Assembly (NCBI GenBank): GCA_035651755.1
Contig: DASRFA010000038.1
Span: 1 to 43,094 of the forward strand
Direction of reading: 5' to 3'
Length of the DNA stretch: 43,094 nucleotides
DNA from: DASRFA01 sp035651755
Lineage (GTDB): Bacteria > Desulfobacterota > Binatia > UBA12015
Below, one piece after another: positions 7,119 through 16,300 of the stretch; position 1 is the first letter of the stretch; every line of letters begins with the position of its first letter. Below the pieces are notes generated by a model. It was not told where the DNA came from. It saw only the letters and a program-made list of their open reading frames with translations, and made no database searches. Both the position numbers and the translations under genes were made by a program.

Positions 7119-8432
7119 TCAGGGCGTCGCGCGGATCATCACGACGTCGTGCGGCGGAACGCGCGCGGCGAAACCACCTGGGACCCGACCGTGATCTCGC
7201 CCCGACCAGAGGTCGCGGACCGCGGGCGAGGAGTCGGCCAGTAGGCCGACCTCGCTCCACCGGACCGCGATCTCGCGCTCGGCCTCGTCGCGGTTGAAGA
7301 GGACGACCGCGACGCCGCCGTCCGCGAGCGGCTTGCTCCAGACCTCGAGGTCGCCGGAGTCGCGCATCTTCCGGCCCTGCACCCCGAGCGCGTCCTGATC
7401 GATCGCGATCACGTCGCGGTTCGTGAGGATCGCGCGGGTCTCGGGCGGCATGTCGCGCAGGTCGTTGCCGGCCATGAGGGGCGCCGCGAGGATCGCCCAC
7501 AGGCTGAAGTGCGCGCGGCTCTCCGGGACCGTCATGCCCTCGTTCCCGACCTGCAGCATGTCCGGGTCGTTCCAGCCGCCGGGGCCGGCGTATTCCGCGA
7601 GCCCGACCTGAAGGTCCAGGATCGCGGGCCAGGACAGACCGCCCATCTCCGTCGTGCAGTCCCAGCACGGCAGGATGTCCTCGGTCGTCCGCCAGAGGTG
7701 TCCGACGCCGCGCGCCCACGTCCAGGGAGAGCTGACGCCCCACTCGCAGATGCTGAAGACGATTCCGCGGCCGGTCGCGCGCAGCGCGGACGACATCGTC
7801 GCGTACGCGACGTGCGGGTCCATGCCGCGGGTGTTGCACCAGTCGTACTTGACGTAGTCGACGCCCCAGGCGGCGTACTGGCGCGCGTCCTCGGCCTCGA
7901 AGCCGCGGCTTCCGGGGCGCCGCTGGCAGGTCAGGTTGCCGGCGTCCGTGTAGAGGCCGAACCGGAGGCCGAGCCCGTGCACGTGGTCGGCGAGCGCCTT
8001 CATGCCGTGCGGGAAGCGGACGGGATCCGCGACGATGTGCCCGCCCGAATCGCGGGCGACCTGCCAGCAGTCGTCGATCACGACGTAGCGATAGCCGGCG
8101 TCGCGCATGCCGGTCGCGACCATCGCGGCCGCGGTCTCGCGGATCAGCTCCTCGCTGACGTCGCAGTGGAAGCGGTTCCAGCTGTTCCACCCCATCGGCG
8201 GCGTCGCGGCGAGCTCCTCCCACGCGGCGTCGCCGCGCGACGCGACGGCCGGCGCCGCGGTCGCGCCCGGCGCCGTGGCCGCGGCCGGCGTCGCCCTCGT
8301 CGGCTGCTCGGCCGGATCCCGGCTCGTGCAGCCGACGGCGACGATCGCAGCGGCCGCGACCAGCGCGACCGACCCGAGATGCTGCGCGCCCGAGACGAGC
8401 CTGATCGCTCCGGCTTCCACGGTCGACCCCAT
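7119..8432 (-). CDS. Lipoprotein alpha-galactosidase, GH27 family
   Basis: The protein has 437 residues with a signal ending in the lipobox VAVGC (Cys35) and an Ala/Thr/Pro-rich spacer. A GH27 TIM barrel follows: PPMGWNSWNRFHCDVSEE, YVVIDDCWQ, the nucleophile Asp197 in YVKYDWCN, the probable acid/base Asp252 in LWRTTEDI, and GGWNDPDML, then a C-terminal beta domain. GH27 enzymes release terminal alpha-galactose (some act on alpha-N-acetylgalactosamine or beta-arabinopyranose) with retention. The ATG lies eight bases after the stop of the upstream beta-propeller lipoprotein, so they are probably translated together. The anchored location suggests breakdown of plant or microbial galactosides at the cell envelope. 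Confidence 0.9.
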   Translation of the reverse strand: MGSTVEAGAIRLVSGAQHLGSVALVAAAAIVAVGCTSRDPAEQPTRATPAAATAPGATAAPAVASRGDAAWEELAATPPMGWNSWNRFHCDVSEELIRETAAAMVATGMRDAGYRYVVIDDCWQVARDSGGHIVADPVRFPHGMKALADHVHGLGLRFGLYTDAGNLTCQRRPGSRGFEAEDARQYAAWGVDYVKYDWCNTRGMDPHVAYATMSSALRATGRGIVFSICEWGVSSPWTWARGVGHLWRTTEDILPCWDCTTEMGGLSWPAILDLQVGLAEYAGPGGWNDPDMLQVGNEGMTVPESRAHFSLWAILAAPLMAGNDLRDMPPETRAILTNRDVIAIDQDALGVQGRKMRDSGDLEVWSKPLADGGVAVVLFNRDEAEREIAVRWSEVGLLADSSPAVRDLWSGRDHGRVPGGFAARVPPHDVVMIRATP

Positions 8433-8440
8433 GAAGCGTT

Positions 8441-10300
8441 CTAGCGCGTGCAGTCGTCGAAGGTGAGCACCCGGATGCTCGACGGGCCGCGCGGGAAGCG
8501 GTTCGGCGTCGTCCGGTAGACGATGCGCGTGCCGTCGGGGCTCCACTGGTTGTCGGCGACGACGTCGTCGTCGAACGTCAAGCGCCGGAGGTTGGCGCCG
8601 TCGGCGTCCATGAGCGTCAGCTCGGTCGAGAAGCCGGCGGGCGGGTTGTAGAACTCGAAGAGGATCGCGGGCACGATCCAGAAGAAGTCGAACGCCGGCG
8701 AGAGCGATCCGTCCGTCAAGCGCAGCATGGACGCGGGGCGCCAGCGCGCCGAGATCCAGGAGAGCTCGCGTCCGTCGGGCGAGAGGTGCGCGTGCTCGTC
8801 CCACGCGAGGTCGTCGGTCAGGCGCGTCCGCCGGCCGTCGGCGAGCGCGACCGCGTAGAGGTCGGCGGACTGCCAGCCCGCGCGCGTGTTCGTCGTGATC
8901 ACCGCGGAGCCGTCCGGGGTGAAGCCGTGCGTCTCCCACCAGCTCGTGTCGTGTGTCAGACGCTTGACGTTCTCGAGCCGCATGCCGCGCTCGTCGTCGA
9001 CGAAGTCGCCGACCATGACGTCCCACGTGCGATCCGCGGTCGATCCCCACACGATGCGGGAGCCGTCGAACGACCAGTTCGCGTGGTAGTTCGTCGCCCA
9101 CGCCGGGCTCGTCGTGAGCCGCGTCTGCTGGCTCCCGCCGGCGCGCATCGCGTAGAGCTCCTGGCCGAAGCCGCCGCCCGCGCCGCCGACGAAGCCCGCG
9201 TGGTCGCGGCTCGAGACGAAGAGGAGCACGTCGGATCCCGGGCGCCAGCGGACGCCGTCGTCCCAGCCGACGGTCGTGTCGCAGGTGAGGCAGCGCGGAT
9301 TCCGGCCATCGGCGTCGACGAGGTGCACCTCGTACCGACCGTCGACCTTGATCGGGAGCGCGAGCGTGCCGCCGTCGGGCGAGAACGACATGCCGTCGGT
9401 GGTGCCGACGTCCGGCGACTGAAGCAGCGTGTCGACGTGCCACGCGCGGTAGCCGCAGCGCGCGGGCGGAAGCGCGTCGGTCGACGCGATGGCGCCGACC
9501 GGCTCGTCAGCGGCGGTCGCGATCTCGGCGCGCGAGAAGTCGAAGGTGCGATCGTCCGAGCCGGGCTCGAAAAAGTCGAGGAGCAGCTCGTCGCCGGGGC
9601 CGATGCGGCCGTCGCGCGCGCGATCGAGCCAGCCCCCTTGCGGGACGTTCGGATCGGCGGGGACGGTCGCGAGCAGCTCGTCCTGGACCGAGATCTGCGA
9701 GCGGATGCGCTCCAGGAGCGCGGGCAGGCCCGGGACGTCGGATCCGGGCGGCGGCGGCGGAACCGGCGCCGCGTCGATCGTGCTGGCGAAGACGTAGCGG
9801 ACGGAATCGACGATCGCGCCGACGAAGGCGGCGCTCCGGGTGGTGAAGCGACCGCGCACTTCCGAGTCCACGATGGGATCGGCCGCGTCGCCGAGGCGGA
9901 CGGGCAGGCGGTCGAGGTCGAAGCTGCAGCCCCCGGCGACGACCGCGTCGGCGTCCGCCGCCGTGCGATCGAGGAGCTGTGAGATCGCGACGTAGCGGTC
10001 GAGGCTTCCGGGCGGCACGCCGATCTCGGCCGAGCGGAAGTTCGGGAGGAGGAAGTCGTTCAGCTCGTCGACGAAGAGCATCGTGCGCGCGAGGAGCGCG
10101 CAGTAGCGGACCGCGCAGGCGTCGGCCGCTTCGGCGGCGGGCGCGCTCTCGCAGACGTCGAGCGCGGATTGCCAGCGGCCGGCTGAGAGGTCGGCGCGCG
10201 CAGGGTCGAGACCGTCGCCCCTCGGCGGAGCGTCGGAGCATGCCGCGACGACCGCCGCCGCGACGAGCGCGCTCAGAACGGCAGACCGACCGACTTGCAC
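8441..10300 (-). CDS. Lipoprotein with TolB/PD40-type beta-propeller
   Basis: The GTG at 10300 gives a 619-residue protein with a lipoprotein signal (lipobox VVAAC). The N-terminal third is helical and Cys-containing (CESAPAAEAADACAVRYCALL) and I do not recognise it. The C-terminal part has at least six propeller blades of the WD40-like/PD40 kind, with repeated signatures MSFSPDGGTLAL, ANWSFDGSRIVW, GFTPDGSAVITT, HLSPDGRELSW and NQWSPDGTRIVYR. Such propellers bind proteins or peptides in the periplasm. The start overlaps the DUF2461 gene by 28 bases and the stop is nearly fused to the GH27 gene, so these three form one transcript. Its link to galactoside use is inferred from position only. 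Confidence 0.8.
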   Translation of the reverse strand: MQVGRSAVLSALVAAAVVAACSDAPPRGDGLDPARADLSAGRWQSALDVCESAPAAEAADACAVRYCALLARTMLFVDELNDFLLPNFRSAEIGVPPGSLDRYVAISQLLDRTAADADAVVAGGCSFDLDRLPVRLGDAADPIVDSEVRGRFTTRSAAFVGAIVDSVRYVFASTIDAAPVPPPPPGSDVPGLPALLERIRSQISVQDELLATVPADPNVPQGGWLDRARDGRIGPGDELLLDFFEPGSDDRTFDFSRAEIATAADEPVGAIASTDALPPARCGYRAWHVDTLLQSPDVGTTDGMSFSPDGGTLALPIKVDGRYEVHLVDADGRNPRCLTCDTTVGWDDGVRWRPGSDVLLFVSSRDHAGFVGGAGGGFGQELYAMRAGGSQQTRLTTSPAWATNYHANWSFDGSRIVWGSTADRTWDVMVGDFVDDERGMRLENVKRLTHDTSWWETHGFTPDGSAVITTNTRAGWQSADLYAVALADGRRTRLTDDLAWDEHAHLSPDGRELSWISARWRPASMLRLTDGSLSPAFDFFWIVPAILFEFYNPPAGFSTELTLMDADGANLRRLTFDDDVVADNQWSPDGTRIVYRTTPNRFPRGPSSIRVLTFDDCTR

Positions 10301-10944
10301 AGGAAACGGACGAGCGGCGCGGACTCCGCGTACACGGCCAGGACCGAGTCCATGAAGCGCGGCGAGCACGCCTGCTTCTCGGTGAACTGGCGATGGCTCG
10401 TGAAGTCTTTCCGCTTGATGTCGTCGATCAACGGGTGGTCGGGGGGGAAACCGCGCGGCGGACGCGAGAGCGCGTCGCCGTCCACCTCGATGCCGGCGGT
10501 CGCGCGCTTCCACTCCTTCGGCGACGCGACGATCGCCTCGCGCACCTTCTGCAGCGACTTCGGATCGGGGTGCCAGAGCCCCGCCGCCGCGAACACCTCG
10601 CCGTCGCCGAGGTGGACGTAGAAGCAGGGCTGCGATCCTTCGGTCTTGACGGCGCCGCGGAACGCGGCCGAGGCGTGCGTCTTGTACGGGCTCTTGTCCT
10701 TCGCGAAGCGCGTGTCGCGGTAGATCCGGAACATCGAGCCGCCGACCGGCCGCGGATCGGCGACGATGTGCCTGGTGATCTTTCGCAGGCCGGGCTGCAA
10801 ATCGGAGATGAAGTCGAGCAGCGGACCTTTGACGTCGCGCTCGTAGCGCGGCTTGTTCTCCTCGAACCAGGCGCGCTCGTTGTTGCGCGCAAGCTCGCGG
10901 AGGAAGCCGAAGGTCGCCGGGGTGAAGTAGCCTCGTGCCGCCAC
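10273..10944 (-). CDS. DUF2461 family protein
   Basis: The protein has 223 residues and matches the DUF2461 (TIGR02453) family along its length: FTPATFGFLRELARNNERAW, FEENKPRYERDVKGPLLDF, SMFRIYRDTRFAKDKSPYKT, YVHLGDGEVFAAAGLWHPDP and the C-terminal FMDSVLAVYAESAPLVRFL. No signal or membrane segment is visible, so it should be cytosolic. The biochemical function of the family is unknown. It lies ten bases downstream of an alpha/beta hydrolase gene and overlaps the start of the propeller lipoprotein, suggesting a four-gene transcript that ends with GH27. Confidence 0.85.
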   Translation of the reverse strand: MAARGYFTPATFGFLRELARNNERAWFEENKPRYERDVKGPLLDFISDLQPGLRKITRHIVADPRPVGGSMFRIYRDTRFAKDKSPYKTHASAAFRGAVKTEGSQPCFYVHLGDGEVFAAAGLWHPDPKSLQKVREAIVASPKEWKRATAGIEVDGDALSRPPRGFPPDHPLIDDIKRKDFTSHRQFTEKQACSPRFMDSVLAVYAESAPLVRFLCKSVGLPF

Positions 10945-10954
10945 GGCGCCGTCT

Positions 10955-11749
10955 CTAGCGCCCGAGGAACGACAGCATCGCCTCGCGGACGGCGTCGCCG
11001 CCGTCGGCCTGGAGCATGTGGCCCGCGCCGGGAATGAGCACGAGCTCGGCGCCCGGGATGCGCTCGGCGATGAGCCGGCCGTTCGGCGTCGGGACGAGGA
11101 GATCGGCGTCGCCGTGTACCACGAGGGTGCGGGCCCGGATCCCCGGGAGCTCGTCCCACACGTTGTGCCCCATCGCCGCCTGGAGCTGGCCGAAGTAGCC
11201 CTGCGGCTGCGTCGGGATGCGCGTGCGCTCGACGATGTCCTCCTCGATGCGCTCGGGATGGCGGTTTCGCGTCTCGTCGCCGTAGAGGAACCACGCGTTC
11301 CGGCGGTAGACCGTCGCCGGGTCCTCGCCGCCGGCGACGAGCGCCGCCATGACGTCCTCCGACGCGCGCGCCGCGCGCGCGCCGCCGGGCGTCGTGCAGA
11401 GGAGCGCCAGCGAGCGAACGCGCTCGGGATACGCGATCGCGAAGCGCTGCGCGATCATCCCGCCGAGCGACGCCCCGACGACGTGCGCCGTCGCGTGGTC
11501 GCACGCGTCGAGCACGGAGGCCGCGTCGGCCGCCATCTGCGCGATCGTGTACGCGCCCTCCGGCACGTCGGAGCGGCCGACGCCGCGGTTGTCGAACGCG
11601 ATCGCCTGATGGCGCTCGGAGAGCCACGGGATCGTGCGCGCCCAGCCGTAGGCGTTCGACCCGAGGCCCATGATCAGCAGGACGGGGTCGCCCGACCCGT
11701 GGACCTCGTAGTGGATGCGGGTTCCGTCGGAAGACGTCGCGTACGGCAT
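10955..11749 (-). CDS. Alpha/beta hydrolase
   Basis: The protein has 264 residues with an intact alpha/beta-hydrolase fold. The oxyanion region is LLIMGLGSNAYGW, the strand-3 segment IAFDNRGVGRSDVPEGAYT, the nucleophile elbow VVGASLGGM (Ser), the acid strand LVVHGDADLLVPTPNG and the His in PGAGHMLQADG. It resembles 3-oxoadipate enol-lactonase-like and general carboxylester hydrolases, but the substrate cannot be told. No signal peptide. It is the first gene of a minus-strand run ending with the GH27 lipoprotein, and is separated from the divergent ferritin-like gene by about 145 bases that should hold both promoters. Confidence 0.85.
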   Translation of the reverse strand: MPYATSSDGTRIHYEVHGSGDPVLLIMGLGSNAYGWARTIPWLSERHQAIAFDNRGVGRSDVPEGAYTIAQMAADAASVLDACDHATAHVVGASLGGMIAQRFAIAYPERVRSLALLCTTPGGARAARASEDVMAALVAGGEDPATVYRRNAWFLYGDETRNRHPERIEEDIVERTRIPTQPQGYFGQLQAAMGHNVWDELPGIRARTLVVHGDADLLVPTPNGRLIAERIPGAELVLIPGAGHMLQADGGDAVREAMLSFLGR

Positions 11750-11895
11750 GGCTCTCTCCTGGACCGTGCGGTCCCTCGTTCATCGCACGTCGCCGCCCAC
11801 GGCGGAAGACGCCGGATCCCGGCCCCGTTGACCCGCCGAAGCGCGCGGGCCTACAACGATCCCGGAGCAATGATGCCGGCGATGGAGATGCGATC

Positions 11896-12447
11896 GTGAG
11901 CACGGATCATCGAGGCGAGATCATCGAAGGGCTGAACGTCTTCCGCGCCCTCGAAGCCTTCGGCGCGGCGCTCTACGCCGCGTGGGCCGAGAGCGAGGAC
12001 GACCCGCACCTGCGCGCGGGACACCTCATCATCGCCGAGCGCGAGGCGAACCACGCGCGACTCCTCGCCGAGCGGATCCGCGCCCTCGGCGGCGCGCCGA
12101 CGCCGGCGTGCGTCGAGCCGATCCTCTCGGAGCAGCTCGCGGAGCTGCGCGACGTGCGCGGGCTCGTCGCGCAGCTCGACGCGTTCAAGGCGGTGAACCG
12201 TCGCGACGCCGAGCGCATGGTCGACTGCCAGCAGGCGCTCGACCGCGGCTTCGCCGCGGCGCGCGACCACGACCCCGACACGCATCGCTTCTGGTCGCAG
12301 CTCTACAGCGAGGAGAAGGTGAGCGGCGGCTGGTACCGCGCGAAGTACGGCGAGCAGACCGGCAAGCATCCGCCGACCGATGCGCTGCCGGTGCTGGCTG
12401 CGGGACAGGTCGTCCGGCGCGCCGAGAGCGCGCGGGCCGCGGCTTGA
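11896..12447 (+). CDS. Ferritin-like four-helix protein with incomplete metal ligands
   Basis: The protein has 183 residues; the GTG start has GGAG eight bases upstream. The helix pattern and ligand-like residues suggest the ferritin/rubrerythrin superfamily: Glu20 in RALEAFGAALY and a Glu50xxHis53 pair in AEREANHARLL. The second half has acidic residues (DAERMVDCQQALDRG, LYSEEKVSGGWYRAKYG) but no clear second ExxH, so a normal di-iron site may not form. It could be a degenerate member with a structural or redox role. It converges on the histidine kinase gene with 13 bases between the stops. The family assignment is moderate and the function is unknown. Confidence 0.55.
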   Translation: MSTDHRGEIIEGLNVFRALEAFGAALYAAWAESEDDPHLRAGHLIIAEREANHARLLAERIRALGGAPTPACVEPILSEQLAELRDVRGLVAQLDAFKAVNRRDAERMVDCQQALDRGFAAARDHDPDTHRFWSQLYSEEKVSGGWYRAKYGEQTGKHPPTDALPVLAAGQVVRRAESARAAA

Positions 12448-12460
12448 CGGGCGAATGCCA

Positions 12461-14902
12461 TCACGGCTCCCGGTCGAAGGGGGAGCCGTTCGTCGCCACC
12501 TGGCTCGCTCGGACGGCGCGCGACGAGGCCCTCGCCTCGGCGACCGTCGCGAGCATGCGCTCGAGCGCCTCGGGTGGGACCGGCTTCACGAGATGCTCGT
12601 CGAACCCGGCCTCGCGCGCCCGGCGCTTGTCGTCGTCCTGACCCCAGCCCGTCACCGCGACGAGGAAGATCGCCGCTCCCCACGCGTGGCTACGGATGCG
12701 GCGCGCCACCTCGTATCCGTTCGCCTTCGGCATGCCGATGTCGAGCAGCGCGACGTCAGGGCGCACCGCCTCCGCTCGCGCGACGGCCGCCTCGCCGTCG
12801 AGCGCCGCGTGCACCTCGTGCCCGGCCATCTCGAGGAGCATCGAGAGGCTCTCGACGGCATCCTCGTTGTCGTCCGCGAGCAGGATCCGGAGCGGCGCGG
12901 CGGCGGCGGTCGCCTCTGCGACGATGGCGGGCATCTCGGCCGGCGGCACGACGATCGGCAGCCTGAGCACGAACTCGCTGCCCTTCCCCGCACCCGCGCT
13001 GTGCGCCTCGATCGTGCCGCCGTGCAGCTCCACGAGCTGGCGCACCAGCGTGAGCCCGATGCCGAGCCCGCCTTGCCGCTCGAGCGAGCGGTCGACGCGC
13101 GCGAAGAGATCGAAGATCTCGTCGAGCTTGTCGTCCGGGATGCCGATGCCGTCGTCCTTCACCGACATCTCGAGCACGCCCCGCTCCGCGATCGACGCAG
13201 CGATCTCGATGTGCCCTCCCGGCGGTGTGAACTTGATGGAGTTGCCGATCAGGTTGCAGAGCACCTGGACGAGCCGGTCGCGATCGGCCTCCACCTCCAC
13301 GGGCACCCGGGGCGGGCTCACGCGCAGCGCGTGGCCCTTCACCTGGAGCTCGTGCCGGCAATCGTCGACGGCCGCGTCGACGATCTCGGAGAGCGAAACC
13401 CGCTCGCGTCGAAGCCCCAGCATGCCGCGCGAGAGGCGCGAGACGTCGAGCAGGTCGTCGATGAGCCGCGACATCTGCCCGATCTGTCGCTCGATCATCT
13501 CGATCGAGCGCGCCAGCTCGGCGTCCCGCGGCGCCTTGAGCTTCAAATAGCGCGCGGCGTTCCGCACGGGCGCCAGCGGGTTCCGCAGCTCGTGCGCCAG
13601 GATCGCGATGAACTCGTCCTTGCGCCGGTTGCTTTCCTCGCGCTCGGCCTCCGCACGGAGCTGCTCGGTCACGTCCCGCACGAAGCCCTGCGTGTGGATG
13701 AAGAGCCCTTCGTCCCACAGCGCGTTGCAGTCGATCAGGACTTCCTTGATCGTGCCGTCTTTGCAGCGCATCCGGGCGGGGTGCTCCAGGAGCTTCTCGC
13801 CGCGGTGGACGCGCGCGAGGATGGCGGCGATGTTCTGCTGGTCGACGTGGAACTCGGCGATGTGGCGGCCGACGTACTCGCCGCGCTCGTAGCCGAGCAT
13901 CTCGAGCTCCGCGTCGTTGGCCCACAGGATCGTCCCGTCCGGGCCGACGCGGTGGAGACCGATCGCGGCGGTCTCGAGGAAGGCGGCGAGCTGTGCGGCC
14001 TGCCGCTTCACCTCCGCCTCGCTCTCGTGGAGCGCGCGCTCGTGGCGCCGCACCATCGCGACCGCGCGCCAGAGGAGCCAAGTGACGAGCGCGATCTCGA
14101 CCCCCGTCCGGAGAGCGGTGCCGAACGCCGTGTCCACGAGCCGTGCGTCCTGGAGCTCGACCCGGAACCAGCCCAGCCCGAGCGACACGGCGATGATGAC
14201 CGGCAGGGTGCGGCGCGCCAGCATGCCGGCGGCGCCCGGCTCGAGGACCGTCCGCATCGGCTCCACGTCCGGAGCGCTCGCCACCACGCCCATCCCGAGC
14301 GCGAAGATGATGGAGGCGGTCTGCAGCGCGATACCGGTCAAGCGCGGCACCGTGTACAGCTGCTCGGCTCCGTACAGGTAGCCCGTGAGGGACAAGCTGG
14401 CGATGCCCGCGGCTGCGACTCCGAGCGCGGCCGCCGTGCGGCGCGCTGCGCCGCCGCCGCCGAGCAGCGCCATCGCCGTTCCGAGCAGCGCAAACGCCGT
14501 CGACGCCGGCGGCCCCATCCGCATCGGCGCTGCCGCGGCCGCCTGGCCCCACGAGGCGGAGAAGAGCGCGGTGTCGATCCGCAGGTCGAGGCCGGTGACG
14601 TGCTGGAGGAGCGTGAGCGCGCCCAGCAGCGCGACCGCGACCGCGGCGACCCTCGCCGCGCCTCGCGGCGCGTCACCGTCACGAGCCGCCAGACGGAGCG
14701 CCACCCCGCTCAGGACGGCACAGAGCGCGGTGTTCGGGAACATCGCGATGCCGTCGCTGTCCCAGTCGGCGAGAAGGGGAACGTCGGTGGCCCAGCCGGT
14801 GAGCGTGACGACGCCGCCTGCGATCGCGTAGAGCGACGCCGCCGCGACGAGCCGATCGGGCCACGCCGACGTCACACGCGCGGTTGCCTCGGAACGTCGC
14901 AC
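12461..14902 (-). CDS. Hybrid sensor histidine kinase (membrane sensor, PAS, HisKA, HATPase, receiver)
   Basis: The protein has 813 residues. The first 280 hold about eight hydrophobic helices. A PAS domain follows (about 300-412; ETAAIGLHRVGPDGTILWAN). HisKA has phospho-acceptor His437 in ILAHELRNPLAP. HATPase_c covers about 540-650 with N and G boxes (NLIGNSIKFTPPGG, DDGIGIP, GGLGIGLTLVRQL). A C-terminal receiver domain (about 671-790) has phospho-acceptor Asp721 in ALLDIGMP and Lys in LVKPV. Signals would enter through the membrane or PAS part and pass by autophosphorylation and phosphorelay. No DNA-binding output domain or partner regulator is adjacent, so the output is unknown. The start is GTG. 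Confidence 0.92.
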   Translation of the reverse strand: MRRSEATARVTSAWPDRLVAAASLYAIAGGVVTLTGWATDVPLLADWDSDGIAMFPNTALCAVLSGVALRLAARDGDAPRGAARVAAVAVALLGALTLLQHVTGLDLRIDTALFSASWGQAAAAAPMRMGPPASTAFALLGTAMALLGGGGAARRTAAALGVAAAGIASLSLTGYLYGAEQLYTVPRLTGIALQTASIIFALGMGVVASAPDVEPMRTVLEPGAAGMLARRTLPVIIAVSLGLGWFRVELQDARLVDTAFGTALRTGVEIALVTWLLWRAVAMVRRHERALHESEAEVKRQAAQLAAFLETAAIGLHRVGPDGTILWANDAELEMLGYERGEYVGRHIAEFHVDQQNIAAILARVHRGEKLLEHPARMRCKDGTIKEVLIDCNALWDEGLFIHTQGFVRDVTEQLRAEAEREESNRRKDEFIAILAHELRNPLAPVRNAARYLKLKAPRDAELARSIEMIERQIGQMSRLIDDLLDVSRLSRGMLGLRRERVSLSEIVDAAVDDCRHELQVKGHALRVSPPRVPVEVEADRDRLVQVLCNLIGNSIKFTPPGGHIEIAASIAERGVLEMSVKDDGIGIPDDKLDEIFDLFARVDRSLERQGGLGIGLTLVRQLVELHGGTIEAHSAGAGKGSEFVLRLPIVVPPAEMPAIVAEATAAAAPLRILLADDNEDAVESLSMLLEMAGHEVHAALDGEAAVARAEAVRPDVALLDIGMPKANGYEVARRIRSHAWGAAIFLVAVTGWGQDDDKRRAREAGFDEHLVKPVPPEALERMLATVAEARASSRAVRASQVATNGSPFDREP

Positions 14903-14970
14903 CAGGTACGACTACGCGATCGGCAACGGAGTGGGAAGGTGCGCCCGCCCGCGGCGGCGTCGCGACGCCT

Positions 14971-16242
14971 TCACCCCTCCGCGACGCCTTTCGGCGCGCG
15001 CTGCTTCATGAAGCCGAACATGTAGCCGGCGACCCGCCGCATCTGGATCTCCTCCGCGCCCTCGGTGATGCGGTAGCGCCGGTGGTGGCGGTAGATGTGC
15101 TCGAACGGCTTGTGGCGCGAGTAGCCGAGCCCGCCATGCACCTGCATGGCGCGATCCGCCGCGTCGCAGCAGAGACGATTGCCCCAGTAGTTGCACATCG
15201 AAACCTTGTCGGACGCCGAGAAGTTCCCGTGGACGTCCATCATCCACGACGTCTTGTGGATGAGCGCGCGCAGCATCTCGCACTGGGTCTGGAGCTCCAC
15301 GAGCGGGAACTGGATGCCCTGGTTCGTCGCGAGCGGCTTCCCGAACGGCTTTCGCACCTTCGCGTACTCGACCGACTGATCGATGCAGAACTGCGCCGCG
15401 CCCAGGCTCGATGCCGCCTGGCGGATCCGGTTCTCGTTGAAGAAGTGCTGCACGACCTGGAGGCCGCGGCCCTCGCCGCCGAAGATCGCGTCGTGCGGGA
15501 CGCGCACGTCCTTGAGCGACACGTGGGCGTGGTCGGTCGGCATGTTGAACGTCCAGAGGTACTCCTCGACCTTGAAGCCCTCGGACGCGGTCGGGACGAG
15601 GAACGCGGTGATGCCGTGGCCGTCGCCCGCCTTGCCGGCGGTGCGCGCGAAGATCAGGTCGTACTGCGCGACGTGGATCCCCGTGTTCCAGGTCTTCTCG
15701 CCGTTGATGCGCCAGACGTCGCCCTCGCGGACGGCGGTCGTCTCCATGTGGGTCGCGTCCGAGCCGTGCTCGGGCTCGGTGATCCCGAACGCGAAGCCGA
15801 TCGTCCCCTCGAGCAGGCGGTCGAGGAACTCGGCCTTTTGCTTGTCGCTGCCGTACTCGAGCATCAGCAGAAGCCCGACGTGGTTGCTGACGATCGAGTG
15901 CTCGTTCTGGAGGTCGCAGTGGAGGCCGAGTCCCTTGGCGGCGAGGTGCTCGCGGATGATCGCCATGCCGAGGTTCGTGCCGTTCCGGCCGCCGTACTCC
16001 TTCGGCAGCGGGTAGCGGTAGAAGCCGGCGTCGTCGGCCATCCTCCGCACTTTGTGGAGAAGCGCCTCCCAATCCCGGTTCGGGAGGCCGCCGCGCTCCC
16101 AGTCGGTGCGCGCGTCCTCGCGGCGGTGGTCGAAGAAGCGGATGTTGTCGTCCTTCTGCTCGAGCGGGCGGAGCTCGCGCTCGATGAAGGCGTCCATCTC
16201 CCCGATGAACTCGGCGACGTCGGCCGGAATCTCGAAGTCCAT
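14971..16242 (-). CDS. Acyl-CoA dehydrogenase
   Basis: A 423-residue FAD enzyme starting MDFEIPADVAEFI. It has the three-part acyl-CoA dehydrogenase fold: N-terminal helices, a middle beta domain (FGITEPEHGSDATHMETTA, INGEKTWNTG) and C-terminal helices with EYAKVRKPFGKPLATNQG. The catalytic Glu is probably in YRITEGAEEIQMRRVAGY, near the C-terminus. The long N-terminal region and the VHGGLGYSRHKPFEHIYRHH segment resemble ACAD10/11-like or bacterial long-chain members. It should oxidise an acyl-CoA at the alpha-beta position and pass electrons to ETF. It stands alone between the histidine kinase and an esterase gene. The substrate chain is not predictable. Confidence 0.9.
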   Translation of the reverse strand: MDFEIPADVAEFIGEMDAFIERELRPLEQKDDNIRFFDHRREDARTDWERGGLPNRDWEALLHKVRRMADDAGFYRYPLPKEYGGRNGTNLGMAIIREHLAAKGLGLHCDLQNEHSIVSNHVGLLLMLEYGSDKQKAEFLDRLLEGTIGFAFGITEPEHGSDATHMETTAVREGDVWRINGEKTWNTGIHVAQYDLIFARTAGKAGDGHGITAFLVPTASEGFKVEEYLWTFNMPTDHAHVSLKDVRVPHDAIFGGEGRGLQVVQHFFNENRIRQAASSLGAAQFCIDQSVEYAKVRKPFGKPLATNQGIQFPLVELQTQCEMLRALIHKTSWMMDVHGNFSASDKVSMCNYWGNRLCCDAADRAMQVHGGLGYSRHKPFEHIYRHHRRYRITEGAEEIQMRRVAGYMFGFMKQRAPKGVAEG

Positions 16243-16300
16243 GCCGCGAATTGACCGCGACTTGCCGGCCGCCGTCAACCGGCCACGACGGGCTCCCCGC

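Noticed and set aside
12380..15025. An 881-codon open frame on the plus strand across the histidine kinase gene
   Set aside because: It is antisense to a clear hybrid histidine kinase. Its peptide is rich in Arg, Asp, His and Val with no domain, as expected from GC-rich codon shadows.
16243..16300. GC-rich inverted repeats between the acyl-CoA dehydrogenase and the esterase gene
   Set aside because: Short (six bases or fewer) and partly inside coding sequence; expected by chance at this GC content.
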